Positions 25,801 through 32,525 of a stretch of DNA of 64,000 bases are shown in pieces; positions within the stretch are counted from its first letter, which is position 1; every line of letters starts with the position of its first letter. The stretch comes from Archivesica marissinica (taxonomy: Eukaryota > Mollusca > Bivalvia > Venerida > Vesicomyidae). The position numbers and the translations under genes are program-made. The stretch lies in NCBI GenBank assembly GCA_014843695.1, contig CM026400.1:18552294-18616293 (forward strand). Reading direction: 5' to 3'. The notes under the pieces are model-generated. The model was given only the letters and a program-made list of their open reading frames with translations, had not been told where the DNA came from and searched no databases.

Positions 25801-28800
25801 GGACCGCTCACAAACAAACAACAACTTTAACCGTAGCAGGGTTCATTCTAGGTCAGAATTTTTGGGAGAAGTGAGAAAGTGCGATAGTGTCCATAAAAGA
25901 TGTTATTTAATCAATTTCAACAAAATATGGTTAAAATGCACAGTATGACCATTAAATACAACATTTAAATAGGAGTAGTGCTTTATAATGGGCCAGTGTA
26001 TCTTTCTGGCCAACATTTTGTACGAAAATGGTAAAAAAAAAAAATTGTTTTTGCTATGGAGGAGTGGGGCCCGCAGAGGACGAAGTCAGGGTCCATAGGG
26101 CAACTATTTCACCCACATCGCCCTCTAGAATGATCCATGCATAGGTCCGTATATTAAAACACGGCACAATTACAATCTATGGGTTTCAACACAATACTAA
26201 CTGGTTTCAGCGGTATAAACACAGGAATTCCACCAGCCACTTGAACCATCGGCTCGTAACAGTCGAAATACGGCTCGATTATTATCACCTGCAAATATAA
26301 TCATAGAAATCTGATCAACTTCACTTATATTTTCTCTATCAGAATACACAATGCTAAATAAAGCTTGACCTTAAAAGTAGGGAGAAGTTTAAGGTGCTAG
26401 AGGGAGAAGCTAAAGGTGTATGAGGGAGAATATATATATATATATATTTTCGGGTTTTACGCCTGCATCAGCACCATTTCGGGCTATATCGCCGGCAGGC
26501 AGTTTACTTAACAACACCTTTCATGGGCAGGCTCCAGCGGTAAGTTAACCAGTACTTGGGTGCACCAACCTCCGTAAGAAACTGCCAACTTTTTCATATA
26601 AATGAGACACGGTCTGAGCGGGGCTCGAACCCGTGACCATCAGTGATGATAGGTTACAGTGGTATACAAGTCAGCGATCGTAACCACTCTACCACGGAGG
26701 CGGATGAATGAGGGAGAAGCTAACAGTGTATGAGGGAGATGATTAATCAAGGTGTACATAGGAGATGATTAAGATGTAAAAGGGAGATGACTGACCATCA
26801 AAGGCATACCTGTTATACATTATTACAAGGACCATTAAGGTTCAAGGTTGCACACATGAGGTTTATTCAAGATGGTTGCTCTATTTTTATCCGCTTGTCA
26901 CGCAGAAGCTATACTAAATATTTCAGACCAAATTGCCCAAATTTCGGTGTCAGAAAGACGAATAGATTTTAAAGATGGAATCTCCCGAGTGGATAAGCCA
27001 CTACATCATGGAGAACAGTATACGTACCTCATCTCCTGCGTTGTGGAGAACAGTATACATACCTCATCCCCTGTATTGTGGAGAACAGTATACATACCTC
27101 ATCCCCTGCATTGTGGAGAACAGTATACATACCTCATCCCCTGCATCGTGGAGAACAGTATATGTACCTCATACCCTGCATCGTGGAGAACAGTATACAT
27201 ACCTCATCCCCTGCATTGTGGAGAACAGTATATGTACCTCATCCCCTGCATCGTGGAGAACAGTATATGTACCTCATACCCTGCATCGTGGAGAACAGTA
27301 TACATACCTCATCCCTGCATGTGGAGAACAGTATATACCTCATCCCCTGCATGGGGTTTTTCTGCATTGTGGAGAACAGTATACATACCTCATCCCCTGC
27401 ATTGTGGAGAACAGTATACATACCTCATCCCCTGCATTGTGGAGAACAGTATACATACCTCATCCCCTGCATTGTGGAGAACAGTATACATATCTCATCC
27501 CCTGCATTGTGGAGAACAGTATACATATCTCATCCCCTGCATTGTGGAGAACAGTATACATACCTCATCCCCTGCATCGTGGAGAACAGTATATGTACCT
27601 CATACCCTGCATCGTGGAGAACAGTATACATACCTCATCCCCTGCATTGTGGAGAACAGTATATGTACCTCATCCCCTACATCATGGAGAACAGTATATG
27701 TACCTCATACCCTGCATCGTGGAGAACAGTATACATACCTCATCCCCTGCATCGTGGAGAACAGTATACATACCTCATCCCCTGCATCGTGGAGAACAGT
27801 ATACATACCTCATCTCCTGCATTGTGGAGAACAGTATACATACCTCATCCCCTGCATCGTGGAGAACAGTATACATACCTCATACCCTGCATTGTGGAGA
27901 ACAGTATACATACCTCATCCCCTGCATCGTGGAGAACAGTATACATACCTCATCCCCTGCATCGTGGAGAACAGTATACATACCTCATCCCCTGCATTGT
28001 GGAGAACAGTATACATACCTCATCCCCTGCATTGTGGAGAACAGTATACATACCTCATCCCCTGGGTTGTGGAGAACAGTATATGTACCTCATCCACTGC
28101 ATTGTGGAGAACAGTATATGTACCTCATCCCCTGCATTGTGGAGAACAGTATACATACCTCATCCCTGGGTTGTGGAGAACAGTATACATACCTCATCCC
28201 CTGGGTTGTGGAGAACAGTATATGTACCTCATCCACTGCATTGTGGAGAACAGTATACATACCTCATCCCTGGGTTGTGGAGAACAGTATACATACCTCA
28301 TCCCCTGGGTTGTGGAGAACAGTATACATACCTCATCCCCTGGGTTGATAAGCCCCTGCATCGTCGAGAACAATATACCGAAGGCCCCTACACTGACCAT
28401 CACCTCATTCATAGCGTCAATCTCTCGACCCATGATCGGTGAGTAGAGTCGCGATAGTGTTTTTACTAAATGTGGGTGTCCCTACAATGCAAACAGGTTT
28501 ATTTATTCAGTCCATCAATTACAGATCACTTCTCACCAATGCAACCCGGGTTCGATCCTCAGACCGGGAAGTATGTGAGATGGTACGGTGGTCGCCAGAT
28601 CGGACAGGTAGGTTTTCTCCAGGTGCTCCGGTTTCCTCCCACACGAATGACCACATTTACGCTTTCATCCGCGCCAACGAGAGTTGTTAAAACTTGCTTC
28701 GCAATCATTGTAAATAAATAAAGTTTTACAGATCAATGCTGTCTTATTAATTGATAATAATTTCTATTCATTGCGTTATATAAATCGCCACAATTATTTT

Positions 28801-31800
28801 TGGGGGAGGGAGAACTGGTAAAAACAATATATGATGTGACAAATCTTGGATCAGGGAAGGAGAACTGGTAAAACAATATATGATGGACAAATCTTGGATC
28901 AGGGAGGGAGAACTGGTAAAACCAATATATGATGGGACAAATCTTGGATCAGGGAGGAGGGAGAACTGGTGATCAGGGAGGGAGAACTGGTAAAACAATA
29001 TATGATGGACAAATCTTGGATCAGGGAGGGAGAATTGGTGATCAGGGAGGGAGAACTGGTAAAACAATATATGATGGACAAATCTTGGATCAGGGAGGAG
29101 GGAGAACTGGTGATCAGGGAGGGAGAACTGGTAAAACAATATATGATGGACAAATCTTGGATCAGGGAGGAGAGAGAACTGGTGATTAGGGAGGGAGAAC
29201 TGGTAAAACAATATATGGACAAATCTTGGATCAGGGAGGGAGAACTGGTAAAACAATATATGATGGACAAATCTTGGATCAGGGAGGGAGAACTGGTGAT
29301 TAGGGAGGGAGAACTGGTAAAACAATATATGGACAAATCTTGGATCAGGGAGGGAGAACTGGTAAAACAATATATGATGGACAAATCTTGGATCAGGGAG
29401 GGAGAACTGGTAAAACAATATATGATGGACAAATCTTGGATCAGGGGGGAGAACTGGTGATCAGGGAGGGAGAACTGGTAAAACAATATATGATGGACAA
29501 ATCTTGGATCAGGGGGGAGAACTGGTGATCAGGGAGGGAGAACTGGTAAAACAATATATGATGGACAAATCTTGGATCAGGGAGGGAGAACTGGTAAAAC
29601 AATATATGATGGACAAATCTTGGATCAGAGAGGAGAACTGGTAAATCATCGGGAGGGAGAACTGGTAAAACAATATATGATGGACAAATCTTGGATCAGG
29701 GAGGAGGGAGAACTGGTGATCAGGGAGGGAGAACTGGTAAAACAATATATGATGGACAAATCTTGGATCAGGGAGGAGAACTGGTAAATCATCGGGAGGG
29801 AGGGTTTATCGTCGTACCTACAGCATAGGTCACATGGCTACTCTCCGGGTATTATTGATGGAGGAAGACCCAGAATGCCCCTCCGAGCAGTATTTCGGGC
29901 ACATGGGTAGAGCAACCGACATACCACAAGCCAGCTGGATAGCTTCGGCAATTGAAAGAATTTGACACCCCTAGTCCGATTCGAACCTACAGCAGCGACG
30001 GCAACAACTCGGCCACACAAGAGGCCTCGCCATAAATTTGTGCTTACCAAAGTTCACAACCATATAATTATAATAATCTTAAAAGATGATTTGTTTGTTT
30101 TTGGAGCATGATGCTGTATCGACAGCTTAGGTGATATGGAGACTCACTAGCTGTTATTGGCAAAGGAAGACCCCTGGTGCACCTCTGAGCAGTATTTCAG
30201 GCACAGACATGGCACCCAGGTAGAACCACTGGATAGCTTCCTCAGAGAAAGAATGTGACACACCAGTGGGTTTCGACTCTACTGTGATTTGAAGCCAATG
30301 ACTGTAACCATTCTGCCACTGAGCAGGGTTCCCTCTGTCTGAATTTTTGACTGCGCCACTTCTGACGCCAATTGAAAAAACCTGGAGCCACTTTGAAAGA
30401 GAGCCATAAATACATGTATATATAAATATTTGAAGCCATGTATTTGGCCCCAAAAAAAAAGGTGCGCCAATTCACAAAATTTGCTGCCAGTATTTGTTTT
30501 TTGGCGACATTTGCGACAGACAGCAGGAACCCCGTTTGAGGACCCATTTTCTTCCCAACTGAAAAATACTTACATACGAGCGTGTATACTGGTGGAATAG
30601 GGGATTGTCCTGGCATGTCACAGTCTCGGCAAACTTATCTATCACATGCTGCGGGGGATAGTAGTCGGGGAATCCCTGGAAATAACATACGTCTACGTGT
30701 TATATGTTTTCTCTTTCTCAGTCTTTTAACATTTAGAACATACTAGTATATCCGGTACAGTTAAACATAGAATATAAATACAATGATTTTGTCTGAAAAT
30801 ACAAGTAACTGAAGAGGTTGTTTCTCAGAACTTGGGGAAGATGCCCCTACCCATATGTCCCGTAGAGGGGAAATAATGCACAATTTTGACGAGAATGATT
30901 TTTGAGTTTCGAGTACATTCTAAATCATGGTATGATGCATGTTTTCCACAAAATGACCAGAACTTTACCTTCAAAAAGATCAAGGTCATAATCAAAATTG
31001 ATATGTAATTATAGACTACTAGTGATTATGAGTATTGTGTGCAGATATCGGCCAGCTCCGGATATCGGCCAGCTCCGGATATCGGCCAGCTCCGGATATC
31101 GGCCAGCTCCGGATATCGGCCAACTCCGGATATCGGCCAACTCCGGATATCGGCCAACTCCGGATATCGGCCAACTCCGGATATCGGCCAACTCCGGATA
31201 TCGGCCAACTCCGGATATCGGCCAACTCCGGATATCGGCCAACTCCAGATATCGGCCAACTCCAGATATCGGCCAACTCCAGATATCGGCCAACTCCAGA
31301 TATCGGCCAACTCCAGATATCGGCCAACTCCAGATATCGGCCAACTCCAGATATCGGCCAACTCCAGATATCAGCTATATATCAGATATCAGTTGCTGTA
31401 AACACTTTATAAAGCAACCAAGGATGATCAAAGCCGACCAAGTCAGGACAATAACTTCTCACAAGAAAAATCCGAGCCGGGCTAACGATGCTAATAATTA
31501 ACAGGATTATAATGTACAGTTCTTACTTGACCAAGATTAATAGCTCCGTAGTCTGCCGCCATTTTTCCAAATTCTACCCTGAAATGGAGAATAAAATATT
31601 GCAGACTAAATAAATTTAAAAACAAGTACAGTTTCAAAGTTTCAAGATTCAAAATATGTTGTCTTACTATACATTTGACCTCTATTAAGCAGCCACGTTC
31701 TTCGACTCCCTTGGCTGGCTGCTTAAGACGGGTTTACATAGCCATTAGAAGAGAGATTATGTGGATTTATGCCCAAGGATATGGTTCTAACAGGGCTCAA

Positions 31801-32470
31801 TACTCCTAACCCCTCGGCTAGGCTTGGCAAAGTGGAAGTTGTGATAGCACAGTGGATGCGCGTTCACTTCAGGTGTGAATGGTCCGGAATTCGAGCCCTG
31901 CTGGAGATGTTATGATTGTGCCCTTAGGCAAGGCATTTAAATTCCACTTTGCCTCCTCTCTCTCCCTCGTGGCGATGGTTTCCATTAGGAATGAGATCTC
32001 GAGAGTATTTAATATAAGTTGAAAGAACTCGTTTCACAAATGAGCCAAAATAGGCTAGGCTAGGCGAATTCGAAGTTGTGATAGCGCAGTGAAAATAGGA
32101 ACGAGGAATATCGTCGATATGTCAAACAGGCTTCGGTATAAAGTGTGCTGTTTATATATAATGTTCCTCAATTACTTTGCAAGTGTGGCGTCCTTGGTCC
32201 AATGGTAGAGAGTCAGATTTGGAATCGAACGGTCCGGGTTCGATCCTCAGTCAGAGCACGTATGTAGTGTCATTGGAGCAAGGCACCTCACACACATTGC
32301 TTAGTACTGGTTAACCGCTATGGTCGGCTAAGCCTGCGCAGGAAAACATGTCTAGGTCCCCGGAAGGGGTTCGACATTAATGGAACATACATACTTTAAA
32401 TAATTGTACCATACCACACGTTCCTCTCTGTGCCTTTAAGGCGATCGGCCATCTTTATTTTGGAAGACAT
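10826..32470 (-). CDS. KYAT3: Kynurenine aminotransferase (KYAT3-like), 12 coding exons, 424 aa
   Basis: A fold-type I PLP aminotransferase that transaminates kynurenine to kynurenic acid and can act as cysteine-S-conjugate beta-lyase. Exons (minus strand, 5' to 3'): 32470-32415, 31578-31527, 30675-30574, 28481-28332, 26288-26202, 24410-24288, 23506-23386, 21527-21361, 20206-20017, 19068-18995, 12456-12370, 10891-10826. All junctions are GT-AG with matching phases; the sum is 1275 nt. Landmarks: [12 protein letters not shown] (33-44), VGAFG (101-105), [10 protein letters not shown] (181-190, Asn185), SDEVYEW (213-219), [18 protein letters not shown] with PLP Lys248, and FIRFCFIK with Arg398. 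These match mammalian KYAT1/KYAT3 spacing; [15 protein letters not shown] and PYDFKF favour KYAT3. The start ATG at 32470 gives a cytosolic form; an upstream exon may add a mitochondrial leader. About half of the gene body is minisatellite. Confidence 0.95.
10990..11480. repeat. 19-bp tandem repeat, about 25 copies (KYAT3 intron 11)
   Basis: The units are GTAATTTTGTACCATAAAA and variants with GGAACAGAAAA or TAATAGAACA. It starts about 100 bp upstream of the acceptor of exon 12. Its minus-strand ORFs of 124-133 codons are repeat translation. Confidence 0.95.
11597..11655. mobile_element. Fragment of CAGTCAAACCTG MITE
   Basis: TA then CAGTCAAACCTGTGTTAGTG and GCAGCCAACCTGTATTA match one end of the mariner-like MITE that is complete at 16225-16409 and 56852-57025. 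The other end is lost where the 62-bp array begins. Confidence 0.7.
11650..11832. repeat. 62-bp tandem repeat, 3 copies
   Basis: The unit holds GAGTATCCGGTATAGAGTTC, GACTGTTTGCTTTGGGGGTT and TACAGTAGCACTCTCCGCGG. It directly follows the MITE fragment and seems to have grown from its interior. Confidence 0.85.
11838..11960 (-). mobile_element. Fragment of tRNA-headed SINE, family F
   Basis: Shares the blocks GACGACTATCCTGGTATT and GGAAGACCTAGAGGTGCCCC and ends near GGTAGAACCAC. These match the bodies at 29805-30037 and 30108-30335. The head is missing. Confidence 0.5.
12370..12456 (-). CDS. KYAT3: KYAT3-like exon 11
   Basis: Acceptor CATTTTCAG, donor AAG/GTTTGT. Encodes residues 375-403: [17 protein letters not shown] then [12 protein letters not shown]. 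Arg398 in FIRFCF is the residue that binds the substrate alpha-carboxylate in this family. Phase 0 on both sides. Confidence 0.95.
12478..13200 (-). mobile_element. Family B SINE whose internal 67-bp segment is amplified about 9 times
   Basis: 12478-12573 is a minus-oriented family B tail (TTATCTCGATTGCGAAACAAG, CACCGCCGTGAGGGAGAGAG). Next come about nine units of 67-68 bp with GAGAAGTTGCAATGTGGATT, GAAGTGCCTTGCCTAAGGAC and AGCACCACCATGGTTCTGAT. The unit corresponds to the SINE segment GGGAGAGAGAAGAGGCAATG...TGCCTTGCCTAAGGGCAC seen, for example, at 34280-34325. The SINE head beyond 13200 is replaced by unrelated sequence. Confidence 0.8.
13449..13610. repeat. Short degenerate repeats flanking the 33-bp array
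   Basis: About eight units of roughly 17 bp (GCCATAAGTCTATCTCGG, TCATAAGTCAATCTCGG) lead into the main array. They share the CCATAAGTC core with it. Confidence 0.8.
13611..15525. repeat. 33-bp minisatellite, about 58 copies (KYAT3 intron 10)
   Basis: The unit combines TAAGCTGGATCCTTCCATAA with GTCGAGGGTACTT. 33 is divisible by three, so frames stay open on both strands (247 codons plus, 639 codons minus), giving an 11-residue repeat such as [11 protein letters not shown]. There is no start context, no flanking exon structure and no family match, and variants CTAC/GTAC and CCATAA/CCAGAA are spread irregularly. I treat it as non-coding. Confidence 0.95.
15526..15890. other. Flank of 33-bp array with a related inverted motif
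   Basis: Mostly AT-rich. Near 15811-15885 AGCCATAAGTCGACCTAGG and AGGTCGACTTGTGGCCGGGA share the CATAAGTCGA core with the array. This suggests the array grew from one end of a transposon whose other end lies here. Confidence 0.4.
16225..16409. mobile_element. Mariner-like MITE (CAGTCAAACC) with TA duplication
   Basis: Inverted ends CAGTCAAACCCGTCTTAAGC and its counterpart ending ACAGGTTTGACTG are flanked by TA on each side. Interior blocks are GCAGCCAGCCAAGGGAATCA and GGCTGCTTAATAGAGGTGAC. A second intact copy is at 56852-57025. Confidence 0.85.
16490..16735 (-). mobile_element. tRNA-headed SINE, family C
   Basis: On the minus strand: head with GCGTGCTCGCTTCTCACCAATGC region, B-box GGTTCGATCCTCGGACCG, then the well conserved central block CTCCGGTTTCCTCCCAC and a tail ending near AAACTTTAT. 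Family C copies also lie at 28524, 34930, 35622, 36001 and 59025. Confidence 0.8.
16775..18976. repeat. 45-bp minisatellite, about 49 copies (KYAT3 intron 10)
   Basis: The unit contains GAGATAATGAATGGTCTAGA, TACATGTATTATATAAACTA and GTCGA. Length variants of 41, 45, 48 and 53 bp recur in blocks (for example with CCGGTAGA inserted at 17277, 17596 and 18083), showing that multi-unit segments were copied. It ends 18 bp from the donor of exon 10. Confidence 0.97.
18995..19068 (-). CDS. KYAT3: KYAT3-like exon 10
   Basis: Acceptor ATATTACAG, donor AAG/GTAACA. Encodes residues 350-374, [11 protein letters not shown] then [14 protein letters not shown], with the Asp codon split 1/2 with exon 9. EPYDYKF-like segments are typical of KYAT3. 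Confidence 0.93.
19446..19570 (+). mobile_element. SINE family C, internally deleted
   Basis: Head GTCCGATTAGTGCAGTGGTTAG runs to CTTTTCACCAATG and then jumps to TTTCCTCCCACATGAATGAC and a shortened tail. The B-box and part of the body are missing. Confidence 0.7.
19605..19630. mobile_element. Terminal fragment of CCCTTTCAACAC MITE
   Basis: GTAGTGTTGAAAGGGTTAA equals one terminus of the TTAA-flanked MITE family. Nothing else of the element is visible. Confidence 0.5.
19680..20008. repeat. Degenerate GGT/GGA-rich repeat
   Basis: Loose units of about 27-35 bp such as GGTAGGTATGAGAATGGGTA and GGGCAGACATGGACGAGAGT are too diverged for a clean period. The strand is strongly G-rich. It ends next to the donor of exon 9. 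Proline/serine-rich minus-strand frames here are not genes. Confidence 0.7.
20017..20206 (-). CDS. KYAT3: KYAT3-like exon 9
   Basis: Acceptor TTGCCTCGCAG, donor CTAG/GTGAGC. Encodes residues 287-349: [69 protein letters not shown] is the family's hallmark before the small-domain strand. The motif AGACATTTCTAAAC occurs on both sides of the donor, indicating a small tandem duplication across the splice site. Confidence 0.95.
20348..20653. mobile_element. MITE with CAGGG...CTAGAATGA ends, copy 1
   Basis: Ends CAGGTATCATTCTGGAGGGC and GACCTAGAATGAACCCTG form inverted repeats around CATTCTAG. The interior shares GTAAGATACACTGGCCCATT and TATAAAGCACTC with copies at 25837, 34545 and 41045. No coding capacity. 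Confidence 0.75.
21066..21298 (+). mobile_element. tRNA-headed SINE, family B
   Basis: Head GCGTTCGCTTCAGGAGCGAA, B-box AGTTCGAGCCC, body CCTTGGGCAAGGCACTTAAT, tail CGCAATCAAGC...AAATTTGTAT. Confidence 0.8.
21361..21527 (-). CDS. KYAT3: KYAT3-like exon 8 (PLP lysine)
   Basis: Acceptor ATATTTCAG, donor CAG/GTGGGT. Encodes residues 231-286, including [20 protein letters not shown] then [18 protein letters not shown]. Lys248 in SAGKTFS forms the internal aldimine with PLP. The Ala231 codon is split 1/2 with exon 7; the 3' end is phase 0. Confidence 0.97.
21641..21683. mobile_element. End fragment of TTAA transposon
   Basis: TTAACCCTTTCCCCCTTAGAAG and CGACGCCAATGC match the end of the element at 38678. 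The 62-bp array starts just after it. Confidence 0.5.
21720..23384. repeat. 62-bp minisatellite, about 27 copies (KYAT3 intron 7)
   Basis: The unit contains CATAGATCTACTATACAGTA, TATCAACATGCGTCGTGTGT and ATGTCAGACTACATATTGAA. Near the right end shorter units (about 37 bp, lacking the TATCAACATGCG part) alternate with full ones. The array runs to the splice donor of exon 7: on the minus strand the intron begins GTAAGTCTGACATACTG, and GTAGTCTGACATACTG recurs in the units. Confidence 0.97.
23386..23506 (-). CDS. KYAT3: KYAT3-like exon 7
   Basis: Acceptor AACATTTCAG, donor TTG/GTAAGT. Encodes residues 191-230: [20 protein letters not shown] then [20 protein letters not shown]. Asp214 and Tyr217 are the residues that contact the PLP pyridine and phenol in this fold. 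Ends in phase 1. Confidence 0.96.
24058..24215. mobile_element. Degraded CAGTCAAACC MITE
   Basis: CCGTGTTAGTGGTCACCTCA, GACCTCTATTAAGCAGCC and CCCTTGGCTGGATGCTTAG are interior blocks of the mariner-like MITE. Both termini are eroded. Confidence 0.65.
24288..24410 (-). CDS. KYAT3: KYAT3-like exon 6
   Basis: Acceptor GTTATTACAG, donor AAG/GTAACA. Encodes residues 150-190: [20 protein letters not shown] then [20 protein letters not shown] and Lys. Asn185 in NNPNNP corresponds to the Asn that hydrogen-bonds PLP O3'. Phase 0 on both sides. Confidence 0.96.
24449..24828. repeat. 21-bp tandem repeat, about 18 copies (KYAT3 intron 5)
   Basis: The unit is GTGTAGAAAATGGTATCGAC plus A; early units carry GTTAGCAAC instead. 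It lies about 40 bp upstream of the acceptor of exon 6. Because 21 is a multiple of three, frames stay open on both strands (DSVENGI plus, IPFSTLS minus); not coding. Confidence 0.95.
24831..24895 (-). mobile_element. Family G SINE tail fragment
   Basis: GTGACACCCCTATTGAAAGA and CATTTCTGACTTATGAGACA match the tail of the copy at 7538-7740. No head. Confidence 0.5.
24992..25410. repeat. 30-bp tandem repeat, about 14 copies (KYAT3 intron 5)
   Basis: The unit combines AATAATTCACCATACGTATT and TGGTTCCTCC; some units read AATAACGTTCACC (31 bp) at spaced intervals (25029, 25150, 25331), suggesting copying of blocks of units. Confidence 0.95.
25510..25695. repeat. Dispersed repeat with CAAGATGGCCGCC, copy 1
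   Basis: Blocks CCAAGATGGCCGCCTCCAT, AACTTCGTTATTTGCAGTGC and GATTTTCAAAATTC are shared with 55515-55680. It has no coding potential and no visible termini. Confidence 0.6.
25837..26136. mobile_element. CAGGG...CTAGAATGA MITE, copy 2 (reverse)
   Basis: Starts CAGGGTTCATTCTAGGTCAG, ends CCCTCTAGAATGATCC. Interior TAATGGGCCAGTGTATCTTT is the reverse of copy 1. Contains an A run at about 26032-26043. Confidence 0.8.
26202..26288 (-). CDS. KYAT3: KYAT3-like exon 5
   Basis: Acceptor TATTTGCAG, donor CCA/GTTAGT. Encodes residues 121-149: [20 protein letters not shown] then [19 protein letters not shown] is almost invariant in KYAT enzymes. Phase 0. Confidence 0.96.
26449..26703 (-). mobile_element. 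tRNA-headed SINE, family D, full length
   Basis: On the minus strand: CGCCTCCGTGGTAGAGTGGT, GGTTCGAGCCCCGCTCAGAC, AGTTGGCAGTTTCTTACGGA, end block AAAACCCGAAA. A TA microsatellite precedes it at 26432. Confidence 0.85.
27003..28350. repeat. 35-bp minisatellite built from the exon 4 / intron 4 splice-donor junction, about 38 copies
   Basis: On the minus strand the unit is AATGCAGGGGATGAG then GTATGTATACTGTTCTCCAC. Exon 4 ends TTGTTCTCGACGATGCAGGGG, sixteen more bases, then GGATGAG/GTATGTATACTG. So each unit repeats the last exon bases, the 5' splice site and the exon segment coding LFSTMQG, with the sequence between two CAGGGG boxes removed. The array overlaps the real donor at 28331/28332. 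Plus-strand ORFs of 450-524 codons are repeat translation. Confidence 0.95.
28332..28481 (-). CDS. KYAT3: KYAT3-like exon 4
   Basis: Acceptor TTGCATTGTAG, donor GAG/GTATGT. Encodes residues 71-120: [55 protein letters not shown] is the glycine loop that binds the cofactor phosphate side. Phase 0. Its 3' end has seeded the adjacent minisatellite. Confidence 0.95.
28524..28725 (+). mobile_element. tRNA-headed SINE, family C, head truncated
   Basis: CTTCTCACCAATGCAACCCG, GGTTCGATCCTCAGACCGGG, CTCCGGTTTCCTCCCACACG, tail CGCAATCATTGTAAATAAAT. Confidence 0.8.
28805..29795. repeat. Compound minisatellite, 44-62 bp units (KYAT3 intron 3)
   Basis: Core blocks GGGAGGGAGAACTGGTAAAA, CAATATATGATGGACAAATC and TTGGATCA; alternate units insert GAACTGGTGATCAGGGAG. 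About 20 units. Long frames on both strands are repeat translation. Confidence 0.95.
29805..30037 (-). mobile_element. tRNA-headed SINE, family F
   Basis: On the minus strand: head CGAGGCCTCTTGTGTGGCCGAG, B-box GTTCGAATCGGAC, body CCCGAAATACTGCTCGGAGG and GTGACCTATGCTGTAGG. The head reading is weaker than in other families. Confidence 0.6.
30108..30335 (-). mobile_element. tRNA-headed SINE, family F, second copy
   Basis: Shares GGAAGACCCCTGGTGCACCT, GAGCAGTATTTCAGGCACAG and a terminal TTCTGCCACTGAGC with the neighbouring copy. Strongly diverged. Confidence 0.55.
30574..30675 (-). CDS. KYAT3: KYAT3-like exon 3
   Basis: Acceptor GTTATTTCCAG, donor TAT/GTAAGT. Encodes residues 37-70: [20 protein letters not shown] then [24 protein letters not shown] is the conserved substrate-loop region, continued by exon 4. 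Phase 0. Confidence 0.95.
31044..31370. repeat. 17-bp tandem repeat, about 19 copies (KYAT3 intron 2)
   Basis: The unit is GATATCGGCCAACTCCG. The first four units read AGCTCCG, the next eight AACTCCG and the last seven or so AACTCCA, so variants are sorted along the array. Confidence 0.97.
31527..31578 (-). CDS. KYAT3: KYAT3-like exon 2
   Basis: Acceptor CCATTTCAG, donor CAA/GTAAGA. Encodes the last base of Trp19 then [17 protein letters not shown] (20-36). NLGQGFPD across the exon 2/3 junction is the family's N-terminal signature. Confidence 0.95.
31663..31738. mobile_element. Fragment of CAGTCAAACC MITE
   Basis: GACCTCTATTAAGCAGCCAC and TGGCTGGCTGCTTAAGACGG are interior blocks of the MITE family. 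The ends are diverged. Confidence 0.65.
31838..32050 (+). mobile_element. tRNA-headed SINE, family B
   Basis: GCGTTCACTTCAGGTGTGAA, AATTCGAGCCCTGCTGGAG, CCTTAGGCAAGGCATTTAAA, CTCTCTCCCTCGTGGCGATG. Slightly diverged; followed by a partial second head near 32073. Confidence 0.8.
32187..32395 (+). mobile_element. tRNA-headed SINE, family E
   Basis: Head GCGTCCTTGGTCCAATGGTA with B-box GGGTTCGATCCTCAG resembles a tRNA gene, then CAAGGCACCTCACACACATT, GCTTAGTACTGGTTAACCGC, CCCGGAAGGGGTTCGACATT. Lies in KYAT3 intron 1 beside exon 1. Copies at 55314 (minus) and 57934. Confidence 0.8.
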
Positions 32471-32476
32471 CTTTCT
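32415..32476 (-). CDS. KYAT3: KYAT3-like exon 1 (first conserved coding exon)
   Basis: Donor GTG TG/GTATGG; a good acceptor TTCATTTATTACAG precedes it at 32477, so it is probably not the transcript's first exon. From the ATG at 32470 it encodes [18 protein letters not shown] plus two bases of Trp19. [10 protein letters not shown] matches the (K)RIEGLDSNVW segment of mammalian KYAT3. Upstream of the ATG the exon reads AGA AAG, open in frame. A second ATG (Met7) sits in a good context, AAGATGG. Confidence 0.9.
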
Positions 32477-32525
32477 CTGTAATAAATGAAGAAAATTAAC
32501 ATTGTACTCTTTGTAGCATACATGT

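Noticed and set aside
26872..28446. Three overlapping plus-strand ORFs of 454-524 codons
   Set aside because: They are translations of the 35-bp array in all three plus frames; the real gene (KYAT3-like exon 4) is on the other strand.
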